64,000 nucleotides of DNA, from NCBI GenBank assembly GCA_019285755.1, contig CP079103.1:1550001-1614000 (forward strand), given 5' to 3'. Every line of letters starts with the position of its first letter. Position 1 is the stretch's first letter. The translations under genes were made by a program, and so were the position numbers. This stretch comes from Chitinophaga sp. E66 (GTDB taxonomy: Bacteria; Bacteroidota; Bacteroidia; Chitinophagales; Chitinophagaceae). The notes below the pieces were generated by a model. The model searched no databases, was not told the DNA's origin, and was given only the letters and a program-made list of their open reading frames with translations. Shown here piece by piece: positions 9,848 to 20,592 of this stretch.

Positions 9848-12535
9848 TAGCTTAATGTTATGATCAGTTCCTGCCCTTCCGCAATTCGAACCGGCGAAGC
9901 GAAGGCGATAGTGATGTCTTTGCCGCTTTGGCTGAGCGATGCCTGTAAGGGTTTGCCGGCCAGTGTGGCAGACACTTTACTGCGCCGCGTTTCCGATTCC
10001 GTCCGGAAGGTTTCGAGGCGGAGGAGCCGTTGCGTATCAACAGCGCATGTGTTCGGGCGTTCCCCTGGTCTTTCTGGCGGTAAGATCCCCAGCCTTCCGC
10101 AACGGTAAACGGCGCCTTAAAGTTCTTCGCATTCCAGCGGGGCGCCATTTTGAAGTCGCCTTTAGGGCCATGGTGCTCAAAACCGCAGGCTGTGATGAAA
10201 GTGCCGTAGCTGGCCATGGCGCGGGCGTAATGGTCGCTGCACTCGATCTCGTTGAAGGGATTCCGTTTTGCCGCATGGTGCCGGTCATGGATGGCCCGCG
10301 TCAGTACCAGGGCTTCATCGGTCATGCCTTCGGCCATCATGTGGCTGGCTACCTGGTGCTCGAAGCCGGACATGCACTCATGGAAATACCCCAGCTGCCA
10401 GGTGACATTATCGCCATACGCTTTGGCTTCGTTGTGCGGATTGGTGTTCATCACCATGCCGCCTTCGCCTTCCACGGCATACGGCCTGCCGCCGGTGTGC
10501 GTCTTGATGTAAGGCCCAACATCCATCGTGAAGTTATATTTCCATAAGGCACGTAATGCAGACAATGTTTTTCACGATCCCATAATCTTCCGAGGCCCAC
10601 CTGGAAGGCCCAGCTTTGTCCATACACCTGGTCGATGTGGCAGGTGTTGTACGATCCCAGCTTCTTGCGGCCTTGTACGGCATCGGGGCGGTGGATGAAA
10701 TATTCGCCGTTGAAGAGCTCAGCGGCCATATTGCGGCCGCCTTTCTCCGCGTATTCTTTACAGCTACGGGCAAATTCATGATCACCGGCTTCTTCCGCCA
10801 TGAGTTTCGCGGCTTTGGCTGCTGCCACGCAAAGCCCCACGATCCAGGCGATCTCACCTTCCCAGATGGCGTCCAGCGTATTCTCCATGGGGTATCGGTC
10901 ATGCCGTCGCCGTTTTTGTCTTGCGCAAGCATGAACTGTGTGGCCTTTTTGATCTTTGCCCAGTTGTGTTTCAGCCAGGTAGCATCGGGCCGCATCTGGT
11001 GCTCGCGGTAAATGCGGAGGATGGTACCGGCCTGTCCGTCGATGGCGGGGCGGTGCTCAAACTCCCCGCGGAAGATAATTCCCCGTCTTCCTGCATGGCG
11101 ATGCCAGGTCGGTACGCTCGCGGGTATCTGATTCCAGCGAAGGGAAGATGCGCCCTACCGCCTGTGCATACTGCCAAACGTGCGTACAGGTACCTTCGCA
11201 GGCGTTAACGCCTTCCCAGCTCCAGAACCTCCCGCTGGCGAAACGGTAGGTATTTGCAGTGGCGAGGGTGCCGATATTGACGAAGGTGCGGTCCAGGAAC
11301 CAATGGGGAAGTGTGCTGTCGTACCGGTGCTGGTCCACAGCAGGGTCTTGCCCCACATGTCTTTGAAATGCTCCGCGGCATAAGCGCCCACGGCGCCGGC
11401 ATCCGCAAATCGCTCCGCATAGAAGAACCCGCCGGCGATGTCTTTCATCTTACCGCCCAGCTTAGCCAGCGGTTGATTAATATGCCAGCTGAGCACGTAT
11501 TGCGCATTGGAGGATTTACCGGGCGCCAGTGTTTGCGCTTCCGTTGCCACACTGCCCAGCAGTTTACCGGACGGTGCGCTCGTGGCAGGGGCGTCGTTAC
11601 GCGTGGTAAAGAATTTCGCATCTACTGGCCAGGGCTTTGCATCCGTTTGCACGATGCCTTTGCGGCCGATGAGCCCTATGGCGGTGCTGCCATCGTCTGC
11701 GCGGCGCTCGCCGCCGGCCTTGGCTTCAAACGTAGAGAATACCCCGGTAAATTGTGCTGTTTGCTTAATGGTATTGCGCCGCTCGCCTTCGCCATCTTTG
11801 CCGGACACCTTGCGGCCGCCGTTCTCCAGCCAGCCTGCGATGGTTACCGTAACGGGGGCGGCCGTTTCATTCTTTATAGTGATGTCAAATACGGTGGCGG
11901 GCAGTGCGGAATTATCCGCATCCAGCGGGATAAAGATCGCACCGGCCTTCATCTCCACGGCAACGGGGAATCCTTTCTGCCGGAAACGGATGGTGGCTAC
12001 GGGGTAGGAGGATTCGAAACTCACATCTTCCCAATCTTCCTCACGCAGTTCTTTGATCCATTCTTTCCCGCCCGACTGAACCCGCAGGGCAAAGCCCTGG
12101 TCCAGCACGCGCTTGTTGGCCGCAATGGCGGGTTCCACATAAGAAGCGCCATCGCGGTTGCGGACCTTTACTTCCTGTGTGCCATCGTTCCACAGCACGG
12201 TTTTAGGGTCCACGCCTTCGCGGGGATCGTTGAAGATCTGCCATAACCAAAGGCGCCCGTCGCCTCCGAGGTACGGTACCGGAGTGCAATCCGCCCGCCG
12301 GCATACCGATATAGCGCAGCTCGTTCTTCGCTTTCGTGTACAGTCCCGGCAGGCCGCGCTCGTAGAGCGAACGGACCCACTTAGGGTCTAGCGCTTTGTC
12401 TGCAGGGATGTTATGCACCGGCTGCAACACGCCCTGGTAGGGTTGGGACGCCCAGGTAGGGAGGCGCAGCGTGAGCAGGCCCGCTGCCGCGAGCCCGCTT
12501 TGTTTCAGGAAGTTTCTTCTATGTAGCTTGTTCAT
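9847..12535 (-). CDS. GH116 family glycoside hydrolase (GBA2/bile-acid beta-glucosidase-like), Tat-exported, multiple frameshifts
   Basis: Start ATG 12535 opens a Tat-like leader (MNKLHRRNFLKQSGLAAAG). Residues about 60-100 carry NELRYIGMPAGGLHSGTV, the usual entry of the GH116 N-terminal beta-domain, followed by beta-rich segments (EDWEDVSFESSYPVATIRF, ATVFDITIKNETAAPVTVTI). The C-terminal (alpha/alpha) domain shows SWEGVNACEGTCTHVWQYAQ, MTDTPMENTLDAIWEGEIAW and FHECMSGFEHQVASHMMAEG, all characteristic of the family. At least six breaks (about 12295, 11340, 11165, 10890, 10560, 10060). Reconstructed size near 900 residues. GH116 includes beta-glucosidases, beta-xylosidases and glucosylceramidases. 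It is 10 nt after the SusD gene, so it is the catabolic enzyme of this locus. Confidence 0.8.
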
Positions 12536-12545
12536 GTTCGTTGGT

Positions 12546-14190
12546 TCACTTTTGCCAGTTAGGATTCTGGGGCAACAGGTTCCGGTTCTTGTCGATAGCC
12601 GACTGCGGAACGGGCCACAGGTAATGTTTAGCCGGGTCAAAGACGCGGTTCTGCGCCTTGAATTGCGGTTTGGTCCAGTCGCCGATAGGGTCTGCCGCCT
12701 CGCTGTTGATACCGAATGCGTTCTTCGACAACACCTGTTCGGCTATCTTCCAGCGCAGCAGATCGAAATACCGCTTATGCTCCGCTACGAACTCGTGCCT
12801 TCTCTCTTCACGGATCACGTTCCGCATCTTTGCCTGGTCGGCCGATTCTGTGGGCGATACATTCGCCACGCCTGCCCTTCTGCGGACTTCATTTACCGCC
12901 GCGACGGCGATGGCATTACCCGGCGCCAGTTCATTCAATGCTTCCGCCTGGATAAGCAGGGCTTCGGCGAAGCGGTAGATAGGCCAGTTGGTATAACTCT
13001 CACCCGGCTTCGGGAAGTCGGGCTCGTTGAATTTAAGATACATATATCCCGTCAGTCCGCCGCCTTCATTGTTCATGCGCTCCGGCATGTTGTATGACGG
13101 ATGCGGCTGGTAGGGCGTGTACTGGCCATTGGGCCGTAATACAGGTACGCCCGGCAACATGAACGTTGCTTTAAGCCTTTTATCCCGGTCGGTCCAGGGA
13201 TCGGCTTTGTCGTACAGCGGGGATGCCTGGATAGTCAGCCCGTCTGTGCAGAGATACGAGTCCACCAGGTCGCGGGTTGGGCAAAAGCTCGCCCATCCTC
13301 GCCCGTAATGCCCGTTCCGGTCGGAGAAGCCAGTACCGGCGTAAAGTGCGTGAGCTTGTCCTGCACGTATTGCTTATCAAGGATGATCTCTTTGGTGATA
13401 TTGTTGGACTCCTTTCTGAAGAGGAGCGCATAATCATCTTCCAGCCCATATCCGAGTTTTGTCACTTCTTCCGCGGCGGCGGCTGCCTGTTGCCAGAGCG
13501 CGGTTTCCTGCTTGCCTTCGTGGAACTTCGCGATGCTGGCCATATACAAATAGACGTTCGCTTTGAGCATATACGCCGCGCCCCTGGTAATACGGCCACG
13601 GTCTGCGCCAGTATAACTGGGAGGTAATGCGGCAACGGCTTTGTCTACATTTTCGATCACGTAGGCCAGCACTTCGCTGCGTGGTGAACGCGATAATCCC
13701 GCGTCTTCCAGTTCAACCGGCTTTTCTTTGATCAGCGGTAACGCGCCGAACAGTTGCGTCATCCGGAAATAACGGTAGGCGAGGATGAAGCGTACTTCTC
13801 CTTCCAGGCGCTGCTTCAGGTTGGGGTCGATAGACATGCCGGAAAGCTTATCCAACGCGTAAAGCGCCATACGGATGTAATCATACCTCCATTCTTCGGA
13901 GATATAAACGTCTGTAGGGGCCTGGCTGCCCATGCTGATATACCCCATGCCCCCTTCGCCCCAGGCGTTGGTCATGACGGAGTTGTCGCTATGGCAGTCG
14001 CGCCAGAAGTCGCGCGCATCGGGGAGAGTGCTGTATATGGCATTCACGCCGGCGATGGCGTCTTCTTTCGTTTTCCAGAAAGTATTTTCGGACGCTTGTG
14101 CGAGCGGGTCGCGGTCGAGGAATTTGCTGCATGAGGCAGCGCCTGCCGCGATGCTGAATAGTATGCTATATGTAAGGATCGTTTTTTCAT
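12546..14190 (-). CDS. SusD/RagB-like substrate-binding lipoprotein, two frameshifts (locus 1)
   Basis: The start at 14190 gives MKK and then, after adding one A to the A6 run at 14182-14187, a lipoprotein leader ending AAGAASCSKFLDRDPLAQ, the classic SusD start. The body shows SusD hallmarks: WRYDYIRMALYALDKL, GEVRFILAYRYFRMTQLFGALPLI, RITRGAAYMLKANVYLYMAS, and the C-terminal WPIYRFAEALLIQAEALNEL, EERRHEFVAEHKRYFDLLRW and HYLWPVPQSAIDKN. A second break is near 13290. The product caps the SusC pump at the cell surface and binds glycan. The gene starts 5 nt after the SusC stop. Confidence 0.88.
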
Positions 14191-14194
14191 GCGG

Positions 14195-17100
14195 TCAGAA
14201 TTTCAGGTTTACGCCAAGGGAATACGTTCTCGAAATGGGATAATACCCGCCTTCCGGATCAAAACCGGGATAGTTGGTGATGGTGGCAGGTTCTGCGCGG
14301 AAACATAGGCCCGCAGGTAGGATACGCCGAGGCGTTGTAATGTGGCCGGGGAGAAGGTATACCCCAGCTGTGTATTCTGCAGCTTCAGGTAATTCGCTTT
14401 CCGAAGCCAGAAGCTGGAATACTTCGTGTCGTTGCTGGTATACTGGATCGTAAGGCGGGGATAGCTGGCGTTGGGATTCTCAGGCGTCCAGTTGTCCAGG
14501 TGCATGGGCCGCGCGTTCTGCGAAAGGTAGAAGGCCCAGCCTTCGTAGCTGCTGATGTACCGGTAGTTGGTCAGCGCACCGTAGAAGTTGGCCGAGATAT
14601 CGAACTGCTTCCAGGAGGCGTGGATGTTGCCGCCGATGCGCTTAACGGGTTTGTCGTTCAGCACGATGCGGTCTTTTCCGTCGATGATGTTATCTCCGTT
14701 CTGATCTTTGTATTTGATATTGCCGGGGAACACGTTCGGGCCCTGATTGGGGCTTTTGGCGATCTCATCCGCGCTCTGGAACAGCCCGATGGCTTCCAGG
14801 CCATAGGGCAGCTGTAATGGGCGTTGTTGTTCGGTGATATTGGTACTTTCGATCCAGGGGCCTGTACCGGCCATGTCGGTCACCTTATTGCGGAGAAATT
14901 GAAGGTGAGGTCTGCGCCCCATCCCCAGTCGCCCTGACGGTCTTTATACGACGCCAGCAATTCCAGGCCGCGGCTTTCCATCTTCAGCAGGTTGGTTACC
15001 GGGGCCGGCAATCCAAACTCAGTAGGCACGGGCGAAGCATAGAGGATATGATCGCGGTTATTGATGAAATATTCCGCCGTCAGGTTGAAGCGGTTGTTCA
15101 GCAGGCCGAGATCCACCGCTACGTTCGCTTGTTTGGATTCTTCCCAGTGCAGGTTCTTGTTCACGGCTACATTGTTCCAGGCGCCGGCCACCAGTGCCCC
15201 GTTAAAGGCATACATGGATGGGTTGTAAGCCAGCACGGTGGAGGTAGCGTAGTAACCGATCTTTTCGGCATCGCCCAGCACGCCCCAGGATGCGCGGAGT
15301 TTCAGCTGGTTGATCCAGGAAATGTTGAAGAAGTTTTCTTTATGCATATTCCAGCCCGCGGAGAAGGAAGGGAAGTACCCCATCTGTGCCCCTTCGCGAA
15401 GCGGGAAGAACCATCTGCCCGCAAGTTCGCCTGGAAGAGGTAGCGGTCGTCGTAGCTGTAGTTCAACCGCCCGAAGAACGACTGGATGGCCACATCGCTG
15501 GCGGTGCCGGTGTTCTGCATATTGAGCGGACTGCCCACATTCAGCACATGGATATCATCGAAAGGCATGCGGTCGCGGAAGGCGGTGAAGCCGGTCGATT
15601 TATAATACTCCTGCGAATAGCCGGCCATTGCTTTGAAGTTGTGCGAGCCGAAGCTTTTGCTGTAGTCAGAAGAAAGCTGCAGCATGTTGCGCCAGTTGGC
15701 GGATGTTGCTTCCGACAGGCTGGGCACCAGGTTCTTCTGTGCGGCGATGTTGCCGGCATCGTCGTACAGGCGGTAGGTGGATACGCGGTTGGTGGTCCAG
15801 TTATCGGAAGAATACCGTGCGTACTGCCCGCGGATGTTCCAGTTGAGCAGGGGCGACCAGGTAGCGTCGAAAATGGCCATCAGTTCCTTATACTTTTCGT
15901 TGTTGAAACCACCCAGGTTTACGTCTGCCAGCGGGTTGCCCACCATGGAAGAGCCGATGCCGAACTGGCCGTTGCTGGTATAGATAGGGCTGATAGGCGC
16001 GGCACGGGCTGCCTGCGTCTGCCAGTTGGTGGTGCCGCCGTTGGGCTGGCGCAGGTAGGTTTCTGTATACTGCATGTTGGCGCCGATGGTAATGGTCGGG
16101 CTGATCTTAAACGTTACATCCGGTTTGATGACATAACGCTTGTAGTTATTGTTGGGCAAAGTGCCGTCCTGGTAATCATAGGAACCGGAGAGGCGGTAAG
16201 TGGCGAACTCATTTCCGCCTGAAACGGCCAGGGTATTGTTGCTGATGAAGGTGTTCTTCTTGTAGATCTCCTTATACCAGAGATTGTCCGCATACTTGCC
16301 GGCCTTCAGGTCTTCGATGCCTTTATCGCCGTAGAGCGGTTGCTTGCCGTCGTTCACGAGGGCGCGGTCCCACAGGCGCATATAATCTTCAGAACCGAGG
16401 AAGTCTATCATGAACTGGGGCTTTTGCACACCGGCGGAAGTGATGAGCTCCACCACCGGTTTGCCGCCCGATTTGCCGCGCTTGGTAGTGACGAGGATGA
16501 CCCCGTTAGCCGCGCGGGATCCATATATGGATGCGGACGCCGCGTCTTTTAATACGGAGATGCTTTCGATATCATTGGGGTTAAGGGTGTAAATATTACC
16601 CGGCATCCCGTCGATCAGTACGAGCACGCCGGAGCTGCCGCCGATGGTGGAAGTGCCGCGGATGTTAAGCGTAGCGCCGGAACCTACCGCGCCGGAGCCT
16701 TTGGTCACATTAAGTCCGGGTACGCTGCCGGCCAGCAGTTCCTGCACGTTGGTGGCGGGCCGGGACTGCAGGCTGCGCTTCACGTCTACCGTACCTACTG
16801 AACCGGTAAGGTCGCTGCGTTTTTGAGTGCCGTATCCTACCACAACGAATTCTTCCGTCTTCACGCCTTTCTTCTTCAGCACGATGAATTGTTCGCCTTC
16901 TCCGCTAACGGGCCACTCCAGCGTCTCATAACCGATATAGGATATTTCCAGGACGATGGCGCCACCGTCCGTCTGCAGGGAGAACTGCCCTTTTCGTCAG
17001 TGGATGCGCCTTTGGTAGTGCCTTTTATTTTAACGGAGGCGCCAACAAGGAGCACGCCTTCTTCGTCCCGCACGGAGCCCTTTACCGTGGAATAGGCGTT

Positions 17101-17491
17101 AGCCGCCGTTTCCAGGGGGAGGGTGGCGCGGAGGGCGCTTCGCGGATCACGATGGTGTTTTCCGTGAGCTCATATTTGAGGGCTGGTCCCTGAAGAGCTG
17201 CTCCAATGCCATAACGAGCGGCATGCCGTTGCCGCGTAAGGTTACGGGCGATGCTTTGCGCATCACGTTGGAGGCATACCAGAGCCGCAGCCCGGTTTGC
17301 TGGCTGATCTTTTCAAGGACGGTCTCCAGCTCGGCGTTCTTTTCCCGGAGAGATACCGTCTGAGCGTATCCCGAGGCGGCAGCCTGCAGGACGAAACAGG
17401 TAAGCAAAACGATTGTTAGCTTCATGACTAACAGAATTTTGGTGACAGGCCCGGCCGTAAGCAGCCGGGGACAGTGCTTGATAAAATGCAT
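14195..17491 (-). CDS. SusC/RagA-like TonB-dependent transporter with STN domain (locus 1)
   Basis: The long leader MHFIKHCPRLL...MKLTIVLLTCFVLQAAASGYAQ is the form usual in Chitinophagaceae SusC. Next comes an STN domain (VSLREKNAELETVLEKISQ, residues about 45-110), a carboxypeptidase-regulatory domain (VRDEEGVLLVGASVKIKG), the SusC box VVVGYGTQKRSDLTGSVGTV, a plug (LAGSVPGLNV, ISVLKDAASASIYGSRAANG) and the barrel ending in VNLKF. Breaks near 17150, 17000, 15350 and 14900. The STN domain implies FecA-like signalling to the FecR encoded just upstream. It imports glycan fragments together with SusD. The translation start touches an antisense promoter-like box (17491-17498). Confidence 0.88.
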
Positions 17492-17498
17492 ATATTTG
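17491..17498 (+). promoter_or_regulatory. Antisense -7 box (TATATTTG) at the susC start of locus 1
   Basis: TATATTTG is an exact match to the Bacteroidota -7 consensus TAnnTTTG, on the strand opposite to susC. Its first base is the A of the susC start codon. No good -33 TTTG lies at the expected distance; the nearest TTG (17478-17480) is too close. Confidence 0.5.
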
Positions 17499-17504
17499 CC
17501 TGAT

Positions 17505-17592
17505 TTCGGGATGAAGAATAAAACAGTTTAGCGATTGTAGATTTCTGCCCGGATAATCCGCCGGAAGTGGTAACGACACTTCCGGTTTTTTT
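17505..17592 (+). ncRNA. Candidate cis-antisense sRNA opposite the susC leader (locus 1)
   Basis: The unit consists of a -7 box at 17491-17498, 62 nt, and a terminator at 17561-17592. A transcript starting about 7 nt after the box would be near 88 nt and fully complementary to the fecR-susC spacer including the susC ribosome-binding region. An equivalent unit with the same geometry lies in locus 2 (24430-24528). The 5' end is estimated, not seen. In Bacteroides, DonS-type antisense RNAs in the same position lower susC expression; transfer of that role to this organism is inference. Confidence 0.5.
17561..17592 (+). terminator. Antisense intrinsic terminator between fecR and susC (locus 1)
   Basis: Perfect 9-bp stem CCGGAAGTG / CACTTCCGG with a 7-nt loop followed by seven T residues. 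It is oriented on the plus strand while the whole operon is on the minus strand, so it cannot end the operon transcript. Confidence 0.8.
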
Positions 17593-17625
17593 ATGCCGCG
17601 CAGTTCGTGGAATGATGAATTAGTA

Positions 17626-18755
17626 TCAGTGTTTCACGATAACGGCCCCTCCTTCGAGCCTGAAGTGAAGGTCCTGTTGCTCCAGGATCTTCAGCACGGA
17701 CGCGAGCGGCAGCTCACGTGATATTTCCCCTGTGAATTCAATGTCTTTAACGTCCCCTTCAAACCTGACTTCCACATTATACCAACGGGCCAGCTGCTGC
17801 ATGATCTGACGGATGCCTGTCTTCCGGAATACGTACAGCCCGCTTCGCCAGGCCATGACTGCCTGCAGGTCTGCCTGCGAGCGGTCGATATCCCCGGTGG
17901 CGGATACGATAGCTTGTTGCCCTGGTTCCAGGAGGGATTCCCCTTGGGGGATTTAACCTTCACCGCGCCGTCGAGCAGGGTGGCGTGGAGGGCGTGGGCG
18001 TCCGGATAGGCGTTCATATTGAAGCGGGTGCCCAGCACCTGTACCTCGTTGCCATTGGCGGCCAGTACGCGGAAAGGCCTGGCGTGATCGGGCGCGATCT
18101 CGAAATACGCTTCCCCTGTAAGGGTCACGATGCGCTCAGCGCCTTCGAAGTGCGCGGGGTATTTAAGGGAAGATGCCGCATTAAGCCATACGCGGCTGCC
18201 GTCCGGGAGCTGTACTGGTAAACGCTGCCCTGGGGGTGGCCAGCAGGTGTTCCCGGTTGGTGGAATTAGTGAGCGTGGGAAGGTAAGAAAGTGCCCCGGC
18301 ACTGTCGAGCAGCGGCGCCTGGTCCTGTTCGAAGCGGCCGTACCCGCCCAGTTTTATAGCTTGCCCCGACCCGGTGCGCAGGGTGGCTTTGGCGAGGCCG
18401 TCGGCCGGAGGGGCAGGTAATGCGGGGAGGATGGCGGTCATGGGTACCTGTTCCGGTTCCCGTTGCGCCAGGTAATAGATGGCGCCGGCAGCGGCAAATG
18501 CGAGCACTGCCGCGGCGTATTTGACAAATGCGCGGGGATCAGCCGGCGGACGGGAGGCTCTTTTGGGCCGCGGGCTTGTTGGAGCCGCATCCAGGCGGAG
18601 GCTTTCAGGCTGGCCAGCTCCTCAGCGCCGGGGGCATCGCGCAGGGATTCCCATTCCTGCGAGCGGTACCATTGCTCGAGGAATTGTTTTTCTTCCGCTG
18701 TGCAGCGGCCGGAATTGTATTTGCGGATGAGCGCGAGGATCTGCCGGTTGTCCAT
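17626..18755 (-). CDS. FecR-family anti-sigma factor (locus 1), frameshifted
   Basis: The cytoplasmic N-terminus MDNRQILALIRKYNSGRCTAEEKQFLEQWY is the FecR N-terminal helical domain that holds the sigma factor. After a break near 18480 there is a membrane segment (AFAAAGAIYYLAQR in one frame), then the periplasmic FecR domain: LPDGSRVWLNAASSLKYPA, GEAYFEIAPDHARPFRV, VLGTRFNMNAYP. The C-terminal STN-like domain (QQLARWYNVEVRFEGDVKDI, ending DLHFRLEGGAVIVKH) follows after more breaks near 18190, 17930 and 17860. It relays the SusC signal to the sigma factor encoded 53 nt upstream. Confidence 0.85.
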
Positions 18756-18808
18756 CTTCCCTTTTTTTTACCGTTTAACAGGTTAGGAAGAAAGTAGTAC
18801 CATGCGTT

Positions 18809-19368
18809 TTACAAAAATCCTGAAAAATTGTGGAGATGCTTCAGCTCCAGGGAGTGACGCAGGCGGTCGAGGCTGCGGTGGAGCTGGTTTTTAACCGTCT
18901 GGTGGGAGAGCGACAAGGCTTCGGCTATTTCTCCGACGGTCATCATGCCTTCGCGGCTCATGCGGTAGATCTCCTGCATACGGGGAGGCATGGCGGCTAT
19001 TTCGGCGGCAATAACGGCCTGGAGCTCCTTATTCTGGATGGCGCTGATGATCATTTCTTCGGACATGACGGGCTCCGGTTTGCGGGAGAGCAGGTAGCGC
19101 AGGCGGACTGATCTTTTCTCGTAGAAGTTGAACACCCGGTTCCGCAGCGAAGCGAACAGGTATGGGGCGAGGGTATCGGAAATCTCGATCTGGGCGGCAT
19201 GCTGCCAGATATTGAGAAATACCTCCTGCACGATATCGCCCGCATCGCCTTTGCACTGAAGGCGCTTATAGGCGATCCTGAAGAGATCATCCCAATACTT
19301 GTCGAACAGCACCCGGAAAGCGGATTCGTCCCCTGTTTCACCTTGTCGAGATAAAATTTGTCCTCCAT
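18809..19368 (-). CDS. ECF sigma-70 factor (locus 1), one frameshift
   Basis: MEDKFYLDKVKQG is followed, after restoring one G in the GGGG near 19345, by DESAFRVLFDKYWDDLFRIAYKRL, region 2 of an ECF sigma factor. Region 2.4 includes DAGDIVQEVFLNIWQH. Region 4 reads MPPRMQEIYRMSREGMMTVGEIAEALSLSHQTVKNQLHRSLDRLR, the helix-turn-helix that reads the -35. About 187 residues. An in-frame start six codons earlier (19386) is possible. It should direct transcription of this locus when released by the FecR protein. Confidence 0.88.
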
Positions 19369-19563
19369 GTATGCGATTTGATGCACTCCTAACCCTGTAT
19401 CGTGGAAAAACGTGTCGTCCTGCTGGCCCTGATTGATGTTGGCTGATGGTTGATGATACTAATGTAGGAAAAGGAATATGAATTGCACGGATTGCGGAAA
19501 TTATAGCAATAAAATGCTAAAAAGCATTAGCAGCATGGAATGAAGGAGGTAAAAAGGCCTTTA

Positions 19564-19614
19564 AGGGCAGACGAGGGGCAGACGAGGGGCAGACGAAGGG
19601 CAGACGAAGGGCAG
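19564..19614. repeat. 11-bp tandem repeat, about 4.6 copies (left of IS)
   Basis: Units of the form [A/G]GGGCAGACGA repeat with an 11-bp period from 19564 to 19614. Two further degenerate units (CAGCAGACGA, GCGGCAGACG) lie just right of the IS at about 21025-21045, so the element sits inside the array. Confidence 0.75.
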
Positions 19615-19661
19615 GACCCGTCCTAAAAAAAAGTTTACCGGTTAAAGAATAAATCCTGGTA

Positions 19662-20570
19662 TTAGTTGACATCTGCCTCGTAATCCCGGGATGGGTTTAC
19701 AATCTGTTTTTTCTGAGGATAATAGTTCTTCCATAGTCGCCTGGTTTGGATTGGTTCGCGGTGTATTTGCTCAGGAGTTGCCATACCTATGCTTAAATGT
19801 GGCCGCTCCGTGTTATACAAACGAACCGATCTCTCTAATGTAGCCTCTGCCTGTGCCAGGTTTTTAATCTCATAATGATACAAATATTCTCCTTTTACAA
19901 TCCCGTTGACCCTTTCAGCAATGCTATTGTCCCGCGGATCTCCAGTTTCCGTCATGCTAATTCCAATGCCATGGGCCTGGAGTGTTTCTACGTATCCGGT
20001 AGCGCAATATTGGCAACCTCGATCTGAATGATGGATGAGCTGATGAGCACTTCCTTTTAGGCCTTGTAACGCCTTTTGCAGGGCTTTCAGTGTCTGGATA
20101 CCAGCCAGATTCTCAGCTACCTGATAACCTACGATCTTATGTGACCAGGCATCTGTCACTAAACTGATGAAGTAATCTTTACTCCCTGCTTTCCAGTAAG
20201 TTATATCACTCACCCAAAGCTGATCAGGTCCCGTGGGCTGGAAGTTCTTGATCTGGTTAGGCCATTTGCGCATCCAATGATCAGAGTAAGTTGTTCGCAT
20301 ATGCCGTTTGCGTTTACGTATGAGCAACCCTGCATCAGAAAGCAAATCAAAGAAGCCATCACGGCCCATTTTAATACCCAACCGGGCAAAAACAGGCTGC
20401 AACATGCCAAATAACTTGCGCCCACCCATGTCGGGATGCCGGCTGCGGATAGCAAGGGCCTCGCCTAAGATTAACTGCTGTCTGTTGGCAGAAATTACAC
20501 GTTTATGCTGATGCTTAAAATAAGCCTGACGGCTCACGCCAAGTAATCGACAAGCCCGCCCAAGCGTCAA
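19662..20570 (-). CDS. IS3-family transposase OrfB (DDE integrase core)
   Basis: 302 residues. LGRACRLLGVSRQAYFKHQHKR at the start is the usual HTH_21-type entry. The rve integrase core follows with the catalytic triad in LWVSDITYWK (D), LIHHSDRGCQYCATGY (D) and DPRDNSIAERVNGIVKGEYL (E), then the C-terminal YNTERPHLSIGMATPEQIHRE. The frame extends upstream of the listed ATG as KGQYQVIHETKDKHPKLTLGRA, so the natural product is probably an OrfA-OrfB fusion made by frameshifting at the A-rich run near 20617-20623. Confidence 0.9.
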   Translation of the reverse strand: MTLGRACRLLGVSRQAYFKHQHKRVISANRQQLILGEALAIRSRHPDMGGRKLFGMLQPVFARLGIKMGRDGFFDLLSDAGLLIRKRKRHMRTTYSDHWMRKWPNQIKNFQPTGPDQLWVSDITYWKAGSKDYFISLVTDAWSHKIVGYQVAENLAGIQTLKALQKALQGLKGSAHQLIHHSDRGCQYCATGYVETLQAHGIGISMTETGDPRDNSIAERVNGIVKGEYLYHYEIKNLAQAEATLERSVRLYNTERPHLSIGMATPEQIHREPIQTRRLWKNYYPQKKQIVNPSRDYEADVN

Positions 20571-20592
20571 TTTGGGGTGCTTGTCTTTTGTT

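Noticed and set aside
17561..17592. Terminator as the end of the fecR transcript in locus 1
   Set aside because: The T-run is on the opposite strand; reading with fecR the hairpin is preceded by A7 and followed by GCGG, so it would not terminate that transcript.
19564..19614. CRISPR-like array
   Set aside because: Units are 11 bp and contiguous without spacers; no cas genes nearby. It is a minisatellite.
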